Source of the DNA: Caenorhabditis elegans
Taxonomy: Eukaryota > Nematoda > Chromadorea > Rhabditida > Rhabditidae
Reading direction: 5' to 3'
Assembly (NCBI RefSeq): GCF_000002985.6
Contig: NC_003281.10
Location: 7,626,001 to 7,690,000 of the forward strand
DNA: 64,000 bases
The first letter of the stretch is position 1. Each line of letters begins with the position of its first letter. A model generated the notes under the pieces. The model was not told where the DNA came from and did no database searches. It saw nothing but the letters and a program-made list of their open reading frames with translations. Of this stretch, positions 12,201-22,787 are shown in pieces. The translations under genes were made by a program, and so were the position numbers.

Positions 12201-14556
12201 GTTGGTGGAACTACCTGCAAGTGTAATGTAAGTTTTCTTTTGAAGTAGATTGATAGAAAACATAAATATTTTCAGCCAGGCTACTTTGGCAACGGTCTCT
12301 GCTGTGTACCTGATCCATTAGACTGCGTCCACTTCACTGGAATCTGTCACCCGAACGCAGTATGTAATTCGGAATCCCGTCAATGTCAGTGTTCTTCTGG
12401 CTTCTCTGGAAACGGAGTTTCATGTTTCCCACAGAAATCATGTAGAACTGACAAATCAGTGTGTGCGAAGAATGCTATTTGTCTTCCAACTGGAAGTTGT
12501 ATCTGTCGTCATGGATTTAAGGGAGACCCATTCTATAAATGTTCTTCACTTGTTTCAAAGGGTTTGTTGGTTTTTCCAAATAATTCCAAAACGCATTAAC
12601 CTTTTAATTTCAGAACCAGCTAACCAACAAGACCTTTCTGATGTGAGCTCGTGTGTCACACCATGCGACTCTTCCACTCAACTCTGCATCTCTGGAGAAT
12701 GTATTTGTAAATCAGGATTCCGTCGGAACTCGACACTTTCCGGCTCGGAGACGTGTGCAGACATTGATGAATGTGCGGAGAAGTCTCATAAATGTGACCG
12801 AGTTGCTACATGTAGAAATACATTTGGATCCCATGTTTGCACATGTCCAGATGGGCACGTTGGAGATGGAATCACTTGTGTTCCACATGTCAATCAAGGA
12901 AAACTTTCGGGTCAGTATTGATACCAACTCGAACTTCTTTAAATTAATATCGCAGTTGGTTAATTATCAAATTTTCAGTATACTGTGAAGCTGATGGAAT
13001 GACATTGGTACTTGGTAACGAGACAGCTGACTTTGAAGGGAAGATATTTGTGAAAGGACAAGCTGAGAATCCATATTGCTCGAAATCGTTCAGCTCATTG
13101 TTGAACTCTCGCAAGCCATATGTTTTCAAAGTCGTTTTCCAACATTGTGATGTACAACTTCTCGATAATGTAATTTATTTTGATCTTACTGAAAGCATTT
13201 TTCAATATTCATTTTCCAGCATACTATGGCGTCAACAGTGGTTGTACAAAAACATGCAATGTTCTTGACGAATAAGGTAACTTTTATTTATTCAATTGTG
13301 TATTTGTAAAAATGAAAAACATTTCAGGCCGACTCCTACGACCTCCGATGCCAATACCCAATTGGTTCCCGTGCTGTTGAATCTCATGTGAATGTTTCTG
13401 AACTTGCTACAACCTCCACACTCACAGAAAAGAATTCTACACTTGCTCCAATCTGCAGATTATCAGTTTCAAATGATCAACATTCATCAATCAGTTCAGC
13501 GATGGTCGGCGACACTTTGAAGCTTGCTTTGGAAGTTACGCCATCCGAAAACTTTGGCATTTTGCCAAGAAACTGTTTCGCAATCAATATTGAGAGTGGA
13601 GAGAGATATACATTGACAGATGACATGGGATGTGCTATTGATGAGTCATTGTTCCCACAATGGTCTGCTGCCACGTCATCAAAAGTGCAGGCAGTATTCA
13701 GAACATTCAAATGGCCGGACAGTTCAATGATCAGATTCCAATGTGACTGTAACCCTTGCGTTGGGCAATGTTCTACACCAACATGTATTTCATCAGCAAG
13801 ATTTAGAAGGCATCAGACGACGTCACCTGTTGTGAACGACGAGATTCGTCAGGAAATGGTTTTGGTATGTTAAAGTAAAGCCAAAAATATTTGCATTGGT
13901 TATTCTAATGCCTAGATTCGATCATTAGTGATCGTACACATGTTTTCCAATTAGAATGCTTAAAGATCAACTGTTACCCAGATGCGGAATTTTGGCGCTT
14001 TTTGCATCAAAAATATTCTGTTCAAAAAGCGAGAAAGAGCGATAAAAGCTAGAACTTACAGTACTCCTAAAGGCGCACACTATTTTGCACTTTGAAAAAT
14101 CGGACGCTTAAATCGGACCGAGTACTACAAAACCTAAAAACTTTGCATCCTGGCAATAAATACGCGTGATTTGGCAAAACAGATACTAATGCAGGCACGA
14201 GGCAGGCGTAGGTCGTAGTGTAAGCAGATATACATTTTTGCGGCAGTCTTACTAGATCTCATTGTCACTTCAAACATTTCTTCTAAAAACACATTTTCCA
14301 GATGTCCGGAGTTGAATCCCTAGCAGTTTCATCTATCATCAATGTCCATGATTCTCATGATATGAATACATCTGATGACGATGACGTCACATCATCCCAT
14401 GTGGATGCCACGTCAAAGGAATCAAAATCGATTTGTGTGAAAATGGCTCCACTACTCATCGCATTGGGCTCATTTGCAGTTTGCTCAGCGATATTACTGT
14501 ACTTGTGCTCTAAGAAACCAAAAACAATTGATCTGGAATCAGAACTGAGATTCTAG
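212..14556 (+). CDS. fbn-1: Fibrillin-like EGF-repeat/ZP extracellular matrix protein, 3' part of gene
   Basis: Twenty-one exons join in one unbroken frame: 212-314, 796-902, 953-1290, 1586-1874, 2089-2322, 2372-2986, 3293-5004, 5054-5147, 5223-5829, 5890-6011, 6209-7138, 7191-7604, 7654-11256, 11356-11496, 11800-12227, 12276-12561, 12614-12910, 12979-13169, 13220-13276, 13328-13864, 14302-14556 (about 3,790 codons). The start lies left of the window. The first exons include an LDL-receptor class A-like stretch (CDGKQDC). They are followed by many six-cysteine EGF modules, often of the calcium-binding type (DIDEC or DINEC at the start, a C-x-N-x4-Y/F hydroxylation-type motif inside). Two Ser/Thr-rich blocks separate the EGF clusters, and a ZP domain and membrane anchor end the protein. 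Fibrillin/ZP proteins of this type build the apical matrix and cuticle over epithelia. The symbol rests on this architecture and on the neighbours upp-1 and flt-1. All splice phases agree, so the gene looks intact here. Confidence 0.9.
624..749 (+). repeat. Intronic repeat copy A in fbn-1
   Basis: A stretch of about 126 bp in the intron between exons 212-314 and 796-902 is nearly identical, with only a handful of differences, to 1436-1561 two introns downstream. Both copies begin TCAATTTCATGGATGATTGA and end near TTTGTGGGATCA. It is non-coding. Confidence 0.85.
1436..1561 (+). repeat. Intronic repeat copy B in fbn-1
   Basis: Direct partner of 624-749, in the intron between exons 953-1290 and 1586-1874. 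It is preceded by a short TA microsatellite (about 1411-1432). The copies flank EGF-coding exons, which fits either an intron-borne repeat family or a past duplication of this part of the gene. Confidence 0.85.
3293..5829 (+). other. Ser/Gly/Glu-rich low-complexity block of fbn-1
   Basis: Exons 3293-5004, 5054-5147 and 5223-5829 encode roughly 800 residues dominated by Ser, Gly, Thr, Glu and Lys. Short acidic Gly-Ser-Gly units such as EGSGSG, SGSG and DGEE recur. No cysteines or EGF modules occur in it. Ser-Gly dipeptides next to acidic residues are the usual acceptor context for glycosaminoglycan chains, so a proteoglycan-like linker is possible; this is inference. The complementary strand stays open for long stretches only because the codons repeat. 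Confidence 0.75.
7654..11256 (+). other. Giant Ser/Thr-rich mucin-like exon of fbn-1
   Basis: This single 3.6-kb exon starts with one EGF module (DVDECNNAGMCD) and then runs for more than 1,100 residues of Ser, Thr, Pro, Glu, Val and Ala with no cysteine. Degenerate units of the type SSEAPV, KSTSAPE and SPDVS recur, pointing to growth by internal duplication. Such sequence is normally densely O-glycosylated and extended. Frame is kept into exon 11356-11496, which is Pro-rich, before EGF modules resume at 11800. Length variation between strains is likely but cannot be seen here. Confidence 0.85.
12979..14556 (+). other. ZP domain, furin-type site and membrane anchor of fbn-1
   Basis: Exons 12979-13169, 13220-13276 and 13328-13864 encode a zona pellucida polymerisation module of about 260 residues with spaced cysteines, beginning YCEADGMTLVL. 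An RFRR motif, the consensus for furin-like proteases, lies at 13799-13810, just after the ZP module. The last exon adds an acidic spacer and a hydrophobic helix (about 14443-14508, APLLIALGSFAVCSAILLYL), then a short basic/acidic tail ending at TAG 14554-14556. ZP, cleavage site and membrane anchor in this order is the standard layout of secreted apical matrix polymers. Confidence 0.8.
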
Positions 14557-15226
14557 ATTGATTGTTTCAAAATATTGTTTTGGTAATTCATATTTTCGTA
14601 TTTTCTTATCACTGCACTGATAAGAAATCTTCAATCACTTGCTACATACTTGTTACATTCCAATATTTTTGTTATTTTATTTACCTACTTTTTTATTCTT
14701 TAAATCCCCCAAAACTTCTCTGAAATCTCCGACAACACTAACAAATTGCTCAGGGTTTTGATCGAAACCAAACAGAATTTTCTCTTTTGTTTTAAAATTT
14801 TATTTGATAATTTCTAATTTTCTAAACTTTTTATTTAATTATCGTATTTATCACATCTCTACAGCTTTTCTCTACCATTACGTGTGCCTCGTTTTCCAAT
14901 TTTTCTCAATTTTCTTTTAATTTGTGCCTTTCCAAAAAACCCTTGTTTTTGCGTGTTTTTTTCTGTGATTTTTTTTCTGTAAAGTTCTTCAACATGTCTT
15001 CCATAAATTATCAAGATAATTTTTTTAAAGAAAGAAAATCAAAACCTTTATTTATTTACATAAACTTTCTTTCATATTTCGACTGAAATGAAACCAAACA
15101 GAATCACATTATTCTAGAAGAGAAGGGTTAGTTAGAGAGGGGTGCATTAGAGAAAATATATGAATACTATTCGTGTGGTAAGGAAACATGGAAAGCAATT
15201 AGTTGAGAATCTTGATTTTAAGATTA
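14557..15226. other. Convergent 3' ends of fbn-1 and upp-1
   Basis: AT-rich region between the fbn-1 stop and the upp-1 stop on opposite strands. Minus-strand AATAAA-type signals occur at about 15047-15057 and suit upp-1. I see no strong AATAAA for fbn-1 and no further gene. Confidence 0.6.
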
Positions 15227-17091
15227 TTAGATCCCGGTCTGCTTGCGAATGTAGGCAGTTACAAGGCGGAATGGACGTTCCTCGTATTCAATATATTGCT
15301 CTTTGGCGATTTGAACCTATAAATGTTATAATTGAAGACTGTCAATAAGAATCAAAATATTACCTGATCTCCATCCATACGATTCAAAAGAGTGACGCAG
15401 ACAATAGCAGACTGGAATCCAGCGCGACACGTGAAGCTGGCGAAGCAAGTTGACTCCATCTCAATATTTCGTACTCCAAGAGCATTTAGCTTCCGCAAGA
15501 AAGCATACTTGTCTTCTTCTTCGTAATCGCAAAAGTATCCATCAAGACGCATCTGTCCCTCATAGAAATCGTCGGCGCACATGGTTTTTCCAGTTTCAAC
15601 TGGAATGCTTTTCTCTTTTCCGACTTCGCAAAGAGCCTCGCGGAGTGCGGCATCGAGTTGAGTAGGCCGCTCAATTCTTTTTCCTGCGATGATTTGCACA
15701 TAGGTATCTCCAAGCTCAGCATTCATGGCTTCAGTTGACACAACAACAGTTCCTGGTGGAACACCGACTCCTCCAGATGTTCCAAGACGAATGAAAGTTG
15801 GGTTCTTAACACCAGCATGGTGCATCAACTTGAAAGATTCGACGAGCATGATGCTCAAAGATGGGGTTCCCATTCCATGCTGTAAATTTATTTTTGTCAA
15901 ATAATTGTCGCCTCAAAATAACATACGTTGATCCAGCAAACTGGTCCAGTTTTGTAAATCACGAAACGGTCAGACCGTGAGAGATTTTCAGAGCATGGAA
16001 TATTGGCCTCTTTGGCAAACCATTCAGCATACAACTTGAAACGTCCTGGAGATCCTCCAGTGCAGACGAACTGAAATTAACTTAATGATAGTGCAAATTA
16101 TTATTCACTAAAATGATTCAATTTCGGCACACAACACCTATAAAAACAAAAAAAATCTTCCGTTGCGGGGAATCGAACCCCGGCCTTATGAGTGAGAGCC
16201 ATAAATCCTAACCACTAGACCACAACGGAGCGTGTTTGACACGTGCAGTAAAGACATAGACATTCCTATGACACGAAGGGCGCTTGTGTAACAATTGGCT
16301 AGAAGTATTACCCGCCCTAGGAGAGAGATAAACTTATCAGTGAGGAATATGTAGCTCTTGAAAATTCTAGATTCGTTTTGTGTTGGTATCGATTCAAATT
16401 ATATTTACCCTCTATTGAAATTGGACACCAGGAGGCGCGTGGCTATGCAAATTTATAATTCAAAAAGAAGAAAACTCGCATGACAACTAACGGGTCAAAA
16501 AATTGAAGAAATAAAAGCGCCAAATGAATGAATATATTTTTGTGTTTGTTCTGTTGATCGATATGTATGAATAGAGAAAACTGTTGCATCATTCTACCTG
16601 GGAAGTGAAGACATAAATGGATTATTTCTCATATTTTTTGGAACATTATGAATCACCAGCCGTGGACCGCACCTACGGCGCGGCCCCCGACTTCTTTGAG
16701 AAAACACATTAGATATACGGTGTCTATCGCGGACCTCGATCGATGCCTGCTGCGCACTTAGCATAAGGTTTCCCAAAATTTCGTTGCTCTGATCAGAGAT
16801 CAAACTACATAGGGACAGAAGGACACGCGCTTTATATATAGTAAACGATTTTTAAAGTGGAACATTTCTCGAAGATTAGGAGTGAACTAATATTAAAACT
16901 AATGAGGGAACTTTTTCACTTATTCAATTTTTTCTAGACTTTGTAGAACCAACCTTGGTATCTCCAAAAACTGCTGGAATATCGAGAGTGTCGACTCCAA
17001 AACCAAAGTGATAAAGAAAATCTCTTTTATCCTTGATATCGAAGTACTTGTTTGGCTTCTCCACATTTCCGTTCTTGACAAGTCCGTTCAT
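15227..17091 (-). CDS. upp-1: Uridine phosphorylase
   Basis: Four minus-strand exons, 16954-17091, 15927-16070, 15364-15879 and 15227-15316, join in frame to give 295 residues, close to animal uridine phosphorylases (about 310). The enzyme splits uridine with phosphate into uracil and ribose-1-phosphate for pyrimidine salvage in the cytosol. The N-terminus has the family pattern FLYHFGFGVDTLDIPAVFGD, followed by the phosphate-binding FVCTGGSPGR. The large exon has the RLGTSGGVGVPPGTVVVS loop, and NIEMESTCFASF contains the E-M-E-S ribose-binding motif. The ATG at 17091 is the first in frame after a TTTTTTCAG acceptor ending at 17102, so the mRNA is probably trans-spliced there. The 0.88-kb first intron holds a tRNA gene and a GC-rich segment. 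All key motifs are present. Confidence 0.95.
16158..16229 (-). tRNA. tRNA-Glu (anticodon CTC)
   Basis: A 72-nt cloverleaf reads on the minus strand. The acceptor stem TCCGTTG pairs with CAACGGA, and the discriminator is A. The D-arm region is GTCTAGTGGTTAGGAT. The anticodon stem TATGG pairs with TCATA (last pair G-U) around the loop CTCTCAC, giving anticodon CTC. The T-arm is CGGGG-TTCGATT-CCCCG. Internal A and B boxes are intact and a run of eight T follows the gene, as expected for RNA polymerase III. It lies in the first intron of upp-1 on the same strand. Confidence 0.95.
16594..16835 (-). other. GC-rich intronic segment, possible non-coding RNA
   Basis: This part of the upp-1 intron is clearly richer in G+C than its surroundings. 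On the minus strand a TATA-like stretch (TATATATAAAG) near 16830 precedes it, and several short self-complementary stretches follow (TGATCTCTGATCA; GGTCCACGGC near GGGGGCCGCGCC). A 69-codon open frame here (16803-16594) looks fortuitous. I could not match it to spliceosomal RNAs, U3, RNase P/MRP or SL RNA. It may be a structured RNA or only an unusual intron segment. Confidence 0.25.
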
Positions 17092-17101
17092 CTTGATGGA
17101 T

Positions 17102-17104
17102 CTG
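17102..17104 (-). promoter_or_regulatory. Probable trans-splice acceptor of upp-1
   Basis: On the minus strand TTTTTTCAG ends at 17102 and the exon begins ATCCATCAAG followed by ATG. No upstream coding exon is evident, so spliced-leader addition ten bases before the start is the simplest reading. A distant 5' UTR exon is the alternative. Confidence 0.5.
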
Positions 17105-20100
17105 AAAAAATTCCAACTTATAGGAATGAAAAAAAAAACTTCATGAATAAAAGAGAGCAAAACAAAAACAGGAACCAGAATACGCGTGCTAAATGTCGTC
17201 AGTATCACATAGAATAAGAAAAGGGCACTCCAAAAGAGACGAGGAGAGAGCAGAGAGAGTAGACGGTTAGAGATGCTTAAAAAGGACTCAAATCCAATTT
17301 GGACAACTCGTGAGCTCCAGGCTACGTGATAAATAATAAAAACGAGAAAAACGAGATTCTACCTTTGCTACCAAGACTTTTAGTACACCTCAGAGAAAAA
17401 TTGAAATTTAAAAGAAAAGTGAAACAATTATTTTTCAATCTGAAATAAGCAAAATCACTCTAATATATAAAGACGAAAAAGAACTCACAAATTTCCAAAT
17501 GAAAATATTGAGAAAATGAAACTTTTATTCCGTAAAGCAAGTAACCTCGAAACTCCTCCCTTTTTATCTATCTTTTTTTTTGTTTTCGTCGAGAAAATGG
17601 GCGGAACGATTGGAAATAGATGGAAAGAAAAATTATTTTGCGGAAAAAAGAAAGCGTGGTGATGTAACAAACAGTTTCTGTGAAGAAGCTTCGACAAGTC
17701 AGAAAAATTGAGTAAAAGGACAAAGTTTTGAAATTTGAGTAAAAAAGTCAACAGGAACTGAACTTTCTGAGACAATAAAGACAAACAAAACGATGGTGAC
17801 GCAGTTTAGAACAGTTTCCACGTGGAAAATCGAAAATCTCCGATTGTTTTCAACGAAGGATTTGCTTTTATTTGATTTAAACTTTTCGCACCAGCAGTTT
17901 GTTCAAGCACCACATGATATAAACTTTGGATATTAATAGTAATGAATTATCTTACTGAAAATATGAAGTTTTTAGACTTAAATGGAAGAAATTCGATGAT
18001 TTCGAAGGAAAAAAATAAATTCGCGAGAGTTTGAAAACACCTGTCGTAAGATGTAGCGTAAGTGTGCAAACACCGACACGTCGACATGCAGACAGATAAA
18101 AACGCGCGAACTTTGAATATTACAATTTTGCGAGAATCTTTTTTGTTTCAATTATTATTTTAAAAGTTTGCGGTAAGAATACAGATAATAATAATCATGT
18201 CATTCTGATCTCCGCGTTCAATTGTTTCTTATCTGCACAAAAAGTTCTTTCTCCTGATAATGCTGATAATTCTTGCTGCCAACTTTGTTCATTTATAGTT
18301 TTATGGTGTTGATTGTTCAAAACTACGCTTTTAGTGTCCCCAGTGTTTCATCTATTTGTCATCGTAAATAAAAGGCTAGTTCCTGAACACATTGACAATA
18401 AATTTCAATCATGAAAGATGGCGAGATTATAACAATGATTCTGCGAAAGAGACAGCACGTGGCGCAAGAAGATGACGAAAAAAGACGGAAATGATAAAGT
18501 CAACGGGACACAGTTATGAGGGGTGATCTTATCAATTGTTATCATGATTTTTAAGTGACACTGAATATTTGGAAATTCGGTCTACAGTAGTCTCACAACG
18601 TCACAAAAATCGGTTGCCGAGTTGCCGAAAAAGGGCATGAGTTTCAAATGCGAAAGATTTTTCGTTTTTATGGGTACTGTAGTTTCCAACTCGTCATTTC
18701 TTTCAAAGCTGGCTTCTTCCAGTTTTTTGAAACCTGAACAAAAATTTATTGAGCATCGTTCTCAAATTTTCAAATTTTGACTGCCAACATATTATTGTTA
18801 GAATTCAAAAAGAAACGTTGATAATTTCAAAAGATTCAATTTTAAATTTGCAATCTCATCAAAATGCTAAAAATAAAGTTTTTGAAAATTAATTTTATAT
18901 CCTTTTTTGCTGAAAACTAGTTGTTTTCTTCTAAATGTCCTTCTGGAAAAAAATTGAAGAAATTGCAAACAAACAGGACATGGGTTACTGTATTTCTTAG
19001 AGGTGCACATCATTTTGCGACGTCTTGATTTTAAATAGAGAATTCGGAAAATGAAATAATTACATTCGAATGCAACTCTACTGATAGAACTTAGTCGCCA
19101 ATTTTGTCATGACTTACCCATAGATTATAGACCAGAAAGTTTCAAGGTGAGAAGATCAAATCAGGGCGAATTGAAAATATGAAGGGATCTGTATGTTTCT
19201 TTTTATTTTGCCGAAACCTTTTGGCATTGACGGAAAGAAAAAAAAAACATTTATCATTTAGTCCCACGGTTTATCGGACACACTATCTTTTATTCGGTCA
19301 CACTTCACCCCTTGAATACCTCGCATATCATTTTGCCAGATCTTAGAATAACATGCCGGAAAGTTATTAATTACCGTGGTGTGCGGGGAAGGCATCGTCC
19401 CGTGAAGGAAATATAAAACAAATGTGGTGTTTGAATGAGACTTTGAGAGGAAAGTTACGAAAATCGTAAGAATCTGATAGTTTTGAAACTTCAAACTTCG
19501 AAAGTTTTTCGACCAGATTCTTGAATAAATATAAAAAAGAAAAGCTTCTTATGGATGTCGGAATGCCAATTCCCACGTGCGGCAAAACTTCAAACAACCC
19601 CAGTTTTCAGAGTACCCTAAATTGATCTGGAATTTTTAAGCATAAAAATTGGAAAAATCCACTTCAATTTTTAAATTATTTATCAAAAAATTCCACCGCT
19701 GACCCAAATCGACACTCAAATGATGTTTCATACATTGTTCGATTCATGATGGATGTGAACAATAACAAAAACATATTTCATCTTAACATTAGGAAGACCA
19801 GAAGACTGTGGCATTTGTATTCCAGGGATTTCTTCTGGGCTGTTCCATCGTTCCATTAGAAAGGATTATTTAAACATTCAGATCATTCTGTTCAATAACA
19901 AGAACTGAACTACCTTAACAAAAATAGAGAACACTGAAACTGAAATATTTGCTTACTATATCCAAAATCGTCTCGCTGCGAGACCTATTTGAATAGATCA
20001 GCGCGCCTTTAGGTACAACTCTCAAAAAATCGAAATTGCATTTTGAAGTTTTTCAAGCAAATGCCGAGATAGGCGGCAGGCAGGCACGCTTCTCTTAATC

Positions 20101-20175
20101 AAAGTCAACATTTTAAACCACAACAAGAAAAATCCAAGGATTTATTTATTGTATACAGTCTTCAGCATGATATAG
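17105..20175. other. Intergenic region between upp-1 and the phosphatase-like gene
   Basis: About 3 kb of AT-rich DNA with only short, unsupported open frames. It should include the upp-1 promoter. A minus-strand AATAAATAAA at 20141-20150 serves the 3' end of the phosphatase-like gene. A small palindrome (GTCTCGCTGCGAGAC) lies near 19970-19984. I see no further gene. Confidence 0.6.
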
Positions 20176-22071
20176 CTAAGTGCTCAAAGGCATCACTTTT
20201 GTCGGGGAGCATGCTGGGGAGATCTCGGTGAGCTCATTAATGAATCGCTTGATGTCCTTGTTTACGGGAGCCTTCTTTCCGCCACGTTTGCGCTGAAAAT
20301 TGAAATAGTTATAGTTTATCTCCAAAATAGTAACTTACCGAAATGTAGTCAAACACAATTGCATAGATACTAGCGTATTGAGCAAAAGATTCGACTCCTC
20401 CTGGACGCTGCTGTTTGATATTCTTCATGATCTCGCAAATCTGAAATAAAATTATTGTAAAGCATTCAACTAGGTTTTTAGTTACATTGGGCTCAATTCC
20501 ATTATTGAGCTGGTTGATTGCGTAGAGAGCACCAATGAAGCTGCACGCACGGCCGCATCCGAACAAGCTGACCACGCAGACTCCAGCGTTTTGTACCTGC
20601 TTCTCCGAAAGAAATTGGTGAATCATTTTGATGATCGGAAGAGTTTTTGGTGGTTGCTGCAGATGCTTCCATGGAGCATGATGATGAACCTAAATTTGAT
20701 TTTTCCTGTTCATGCTATGTTCTTGAGACCATACCTGGCATATGACAGAATCTGAATTTCCTTCGGGCAATACTTCAATCGTATATTCCTTTGGATCTCC
20801 AGAAACGTCGGCACGCCGATTGTTGATAAACATCTTTCCAGTGTACTGATAGCCACCATTCTCGTCGTTGAACAAAGAAGTCGTGGTGTTCTTCAGCTTG
20901 TCATCCGGGACCATCAAGTAGACAAGATGTATCTGTTCCTGGTAGATCATGTACCAAAAGTCTTCCACGAAACTTTCGTTTTCCATCTGGGGAAGTTGGG
21001 CGACGATTAGCTTGTGCTCGAACTGGAAAATGACAAAATGTAGGACAACAAGATGCACCGTAGGCAGGCACGCAAGCCATCCTTCTACTTACATCTTTCA
21101 AGGTGATGACACTGGCGTTGATGTAGTTGACATCCTCGTGTCCTGGACGATTCAGTTGAACCCGATTTTCATCGTAGATCTTCGGACACTGAAATTTTTT
21201 ATATTCAGGAAAACCTTGTTTCCAATCAGCTTACCCCTTCACGATTTCGAACTTTGTTTGCTTCAAAAGCTTCAGTGGTCTTGTTGCAAGCGAGTCGAGG
21301 AACCCAAATTCTTCTCGAATCTTTTGGATGTCTGAAATCAAAGTTTATAGATGATCGGTAGACTCCTCCAATAGCTCTTACCATTTTTCTTGTTGCAGAA
21401 GTTGAGCGCAGAAGGCATTCCCAGCCACATCTTTGTTTTCTGCTTCGAGTGCTTCATATTTTCAGTATTCTTTTCCGATCGGGAGTCCTTCTTCTCTTCT
21501 TTCTTTTCCTCTTTCATCCCTTTCTCTTTCAGCTCTTCCTTTTTGATCTCAGACATTATTGTGTCTGGCGTCTGTGCAGGTGCGTCCTCCTCCGTGTCCA
21601 CTGTACTCAAAAATGAGCTTTTCGTCTTCCGAACTGACTCCCGAGAAATACTTTTGTTAGTTGGTGCATTGCACTCTTTCTGAAATTATGAAACAATTAT
21701 CATGAATCCACTGGAGAGCCGAAAGCCTACCGAAATTGAGTTCTTGATTCCTGTGGTGGACTTTTTACGATTCCTGAAAGCTGTCTTGACTCTGGAAGCT
21801 TTCGAGGGACCTTCTGCGCCGCTGAAACATCATTTTTTGCAACCATACAAATTCCGAAAACACCTCATTTTGCTATTTTTCTAGCGTACTTCTCTACCTT
21901 TCTAGTTTTGAAAATTAGATCAGCGCTAGAAAATTAAATAATTGTTTAAAAAACTCACTCAACAGTCTTCGTCCCTTTCTTCTGATCATTGCTAGCGTCA
22001 GTACTTTTGCTCCTCCGCCGAAGTGTCCTCTTCACTTTTTGAATCACTGACTTCTTCTCCTTCTTTTCCAT
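20176..22071 (-). CDS. Protein tyrosine phosphatase-like protein, catalytically dead
   Basis: Nine minus-strand exons: 21959-22071, 21731-21821, 21382-21679, 21235-21331, 21093-21188, 20735-21022, 20486-20689, 20339-20440, 20176-20292 (about 468 residues). The first 150 residues are Lys/Glu/Ser-rich. A PTP domain follows: TEAFEANKVRNREG, then DENRVQL and NYINAS substrate-loop motifs, and a Q-loop-like ESFAQYASIYAI. The signature loop reads VVSLFGCGRACSF, so the H-C pair of the active HCX5R motif is V-S and the nucleophile is gone. The WPD loop is also unrecognisable (HHHAPWK). The family has many such members in nematodes, often in the germ line; a pseudophosphatase role is inference. The PTP frame in exon 21235-21331 fits only if one base is added in the run at 21303-21308. 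Starts divergently from the gene at 22788. Confidence 0.8.
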
Positions 22072-22787
22072 CCTTTGTTACTTTCTTCTCAAATCAAAAT
22101 TGACTTTGTAATCCAAACTTCTTTGAGATTCTTTACGTATCCCAATAAAAGTGGGAGATTGAGAAATAACAAACTTTGGAAAAGTTGTGTGATGGAATCG
22201 ACGTGGAACGTAGGCGTGGAGGGAGGAGAAAAACAAGTCGGAGATCGTTGGAAAAGGTCACGTCAATTTTATTGAAATAAATTTTGGGACTTTTTTGTAT
22301 TTTCTTTTATTTTTTTTTTTTAAATGATAGTCTTGAAAAAATGGATCCCTAGCTGTTAGATCTGCAAAAAAACCTGTGATCCAACCATGTGTGAAGTCAT
22401 ACCTTTGCAAAATTGAAATACCACTTTTTTGTAGGTCAAGCCCGCTGACTATTAATCTTTTTGTCCGTTTTTTTTTCTAAAAAAGTGACGATTGTTTTGG
22501 ATAATTTTTAATTAATTAATTATTAATTTATTTAAATGTATTATTTTTAACCAATTTACGTGTTATACCGGTAATATGAATAAACCTGATTGCGAGATTT
22601 TAATTGGAAAGATTTCAATAAATAAGACAAAATATTTTAAATTCGTGACACCACACTTACCCAGGTTTTTTCCTCCCCCTCCCCTCTTAACTCTTCCGAA
22701 CAATCAGTCCTCGAAATCGATTCAGCAAAATCAAATTTTGTTTGATTTTTGTCTCCTCAAGTTCGTCAACCTTCGTCCAACCAAACA
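22072..22787. other. Divergent intergenic region
   Basis: About 0.7 kb of AT-rich DNA separates the start of the phosphatase-like gene (-) from the start of the Gln/Pro-rich gene (+), so it should hold both promoters. Long A/T runs are visible (22260-22325, 22500-22560). I recognise no specific motif. Confidence 0.5.

Noticed and set aside
16594..16835. Assignment of the GC-rich intronic segment to U3, SL, RNase P or spliceosomal RNA
   Set aside because: None of the conserved boxes I know for these RNAs is present.
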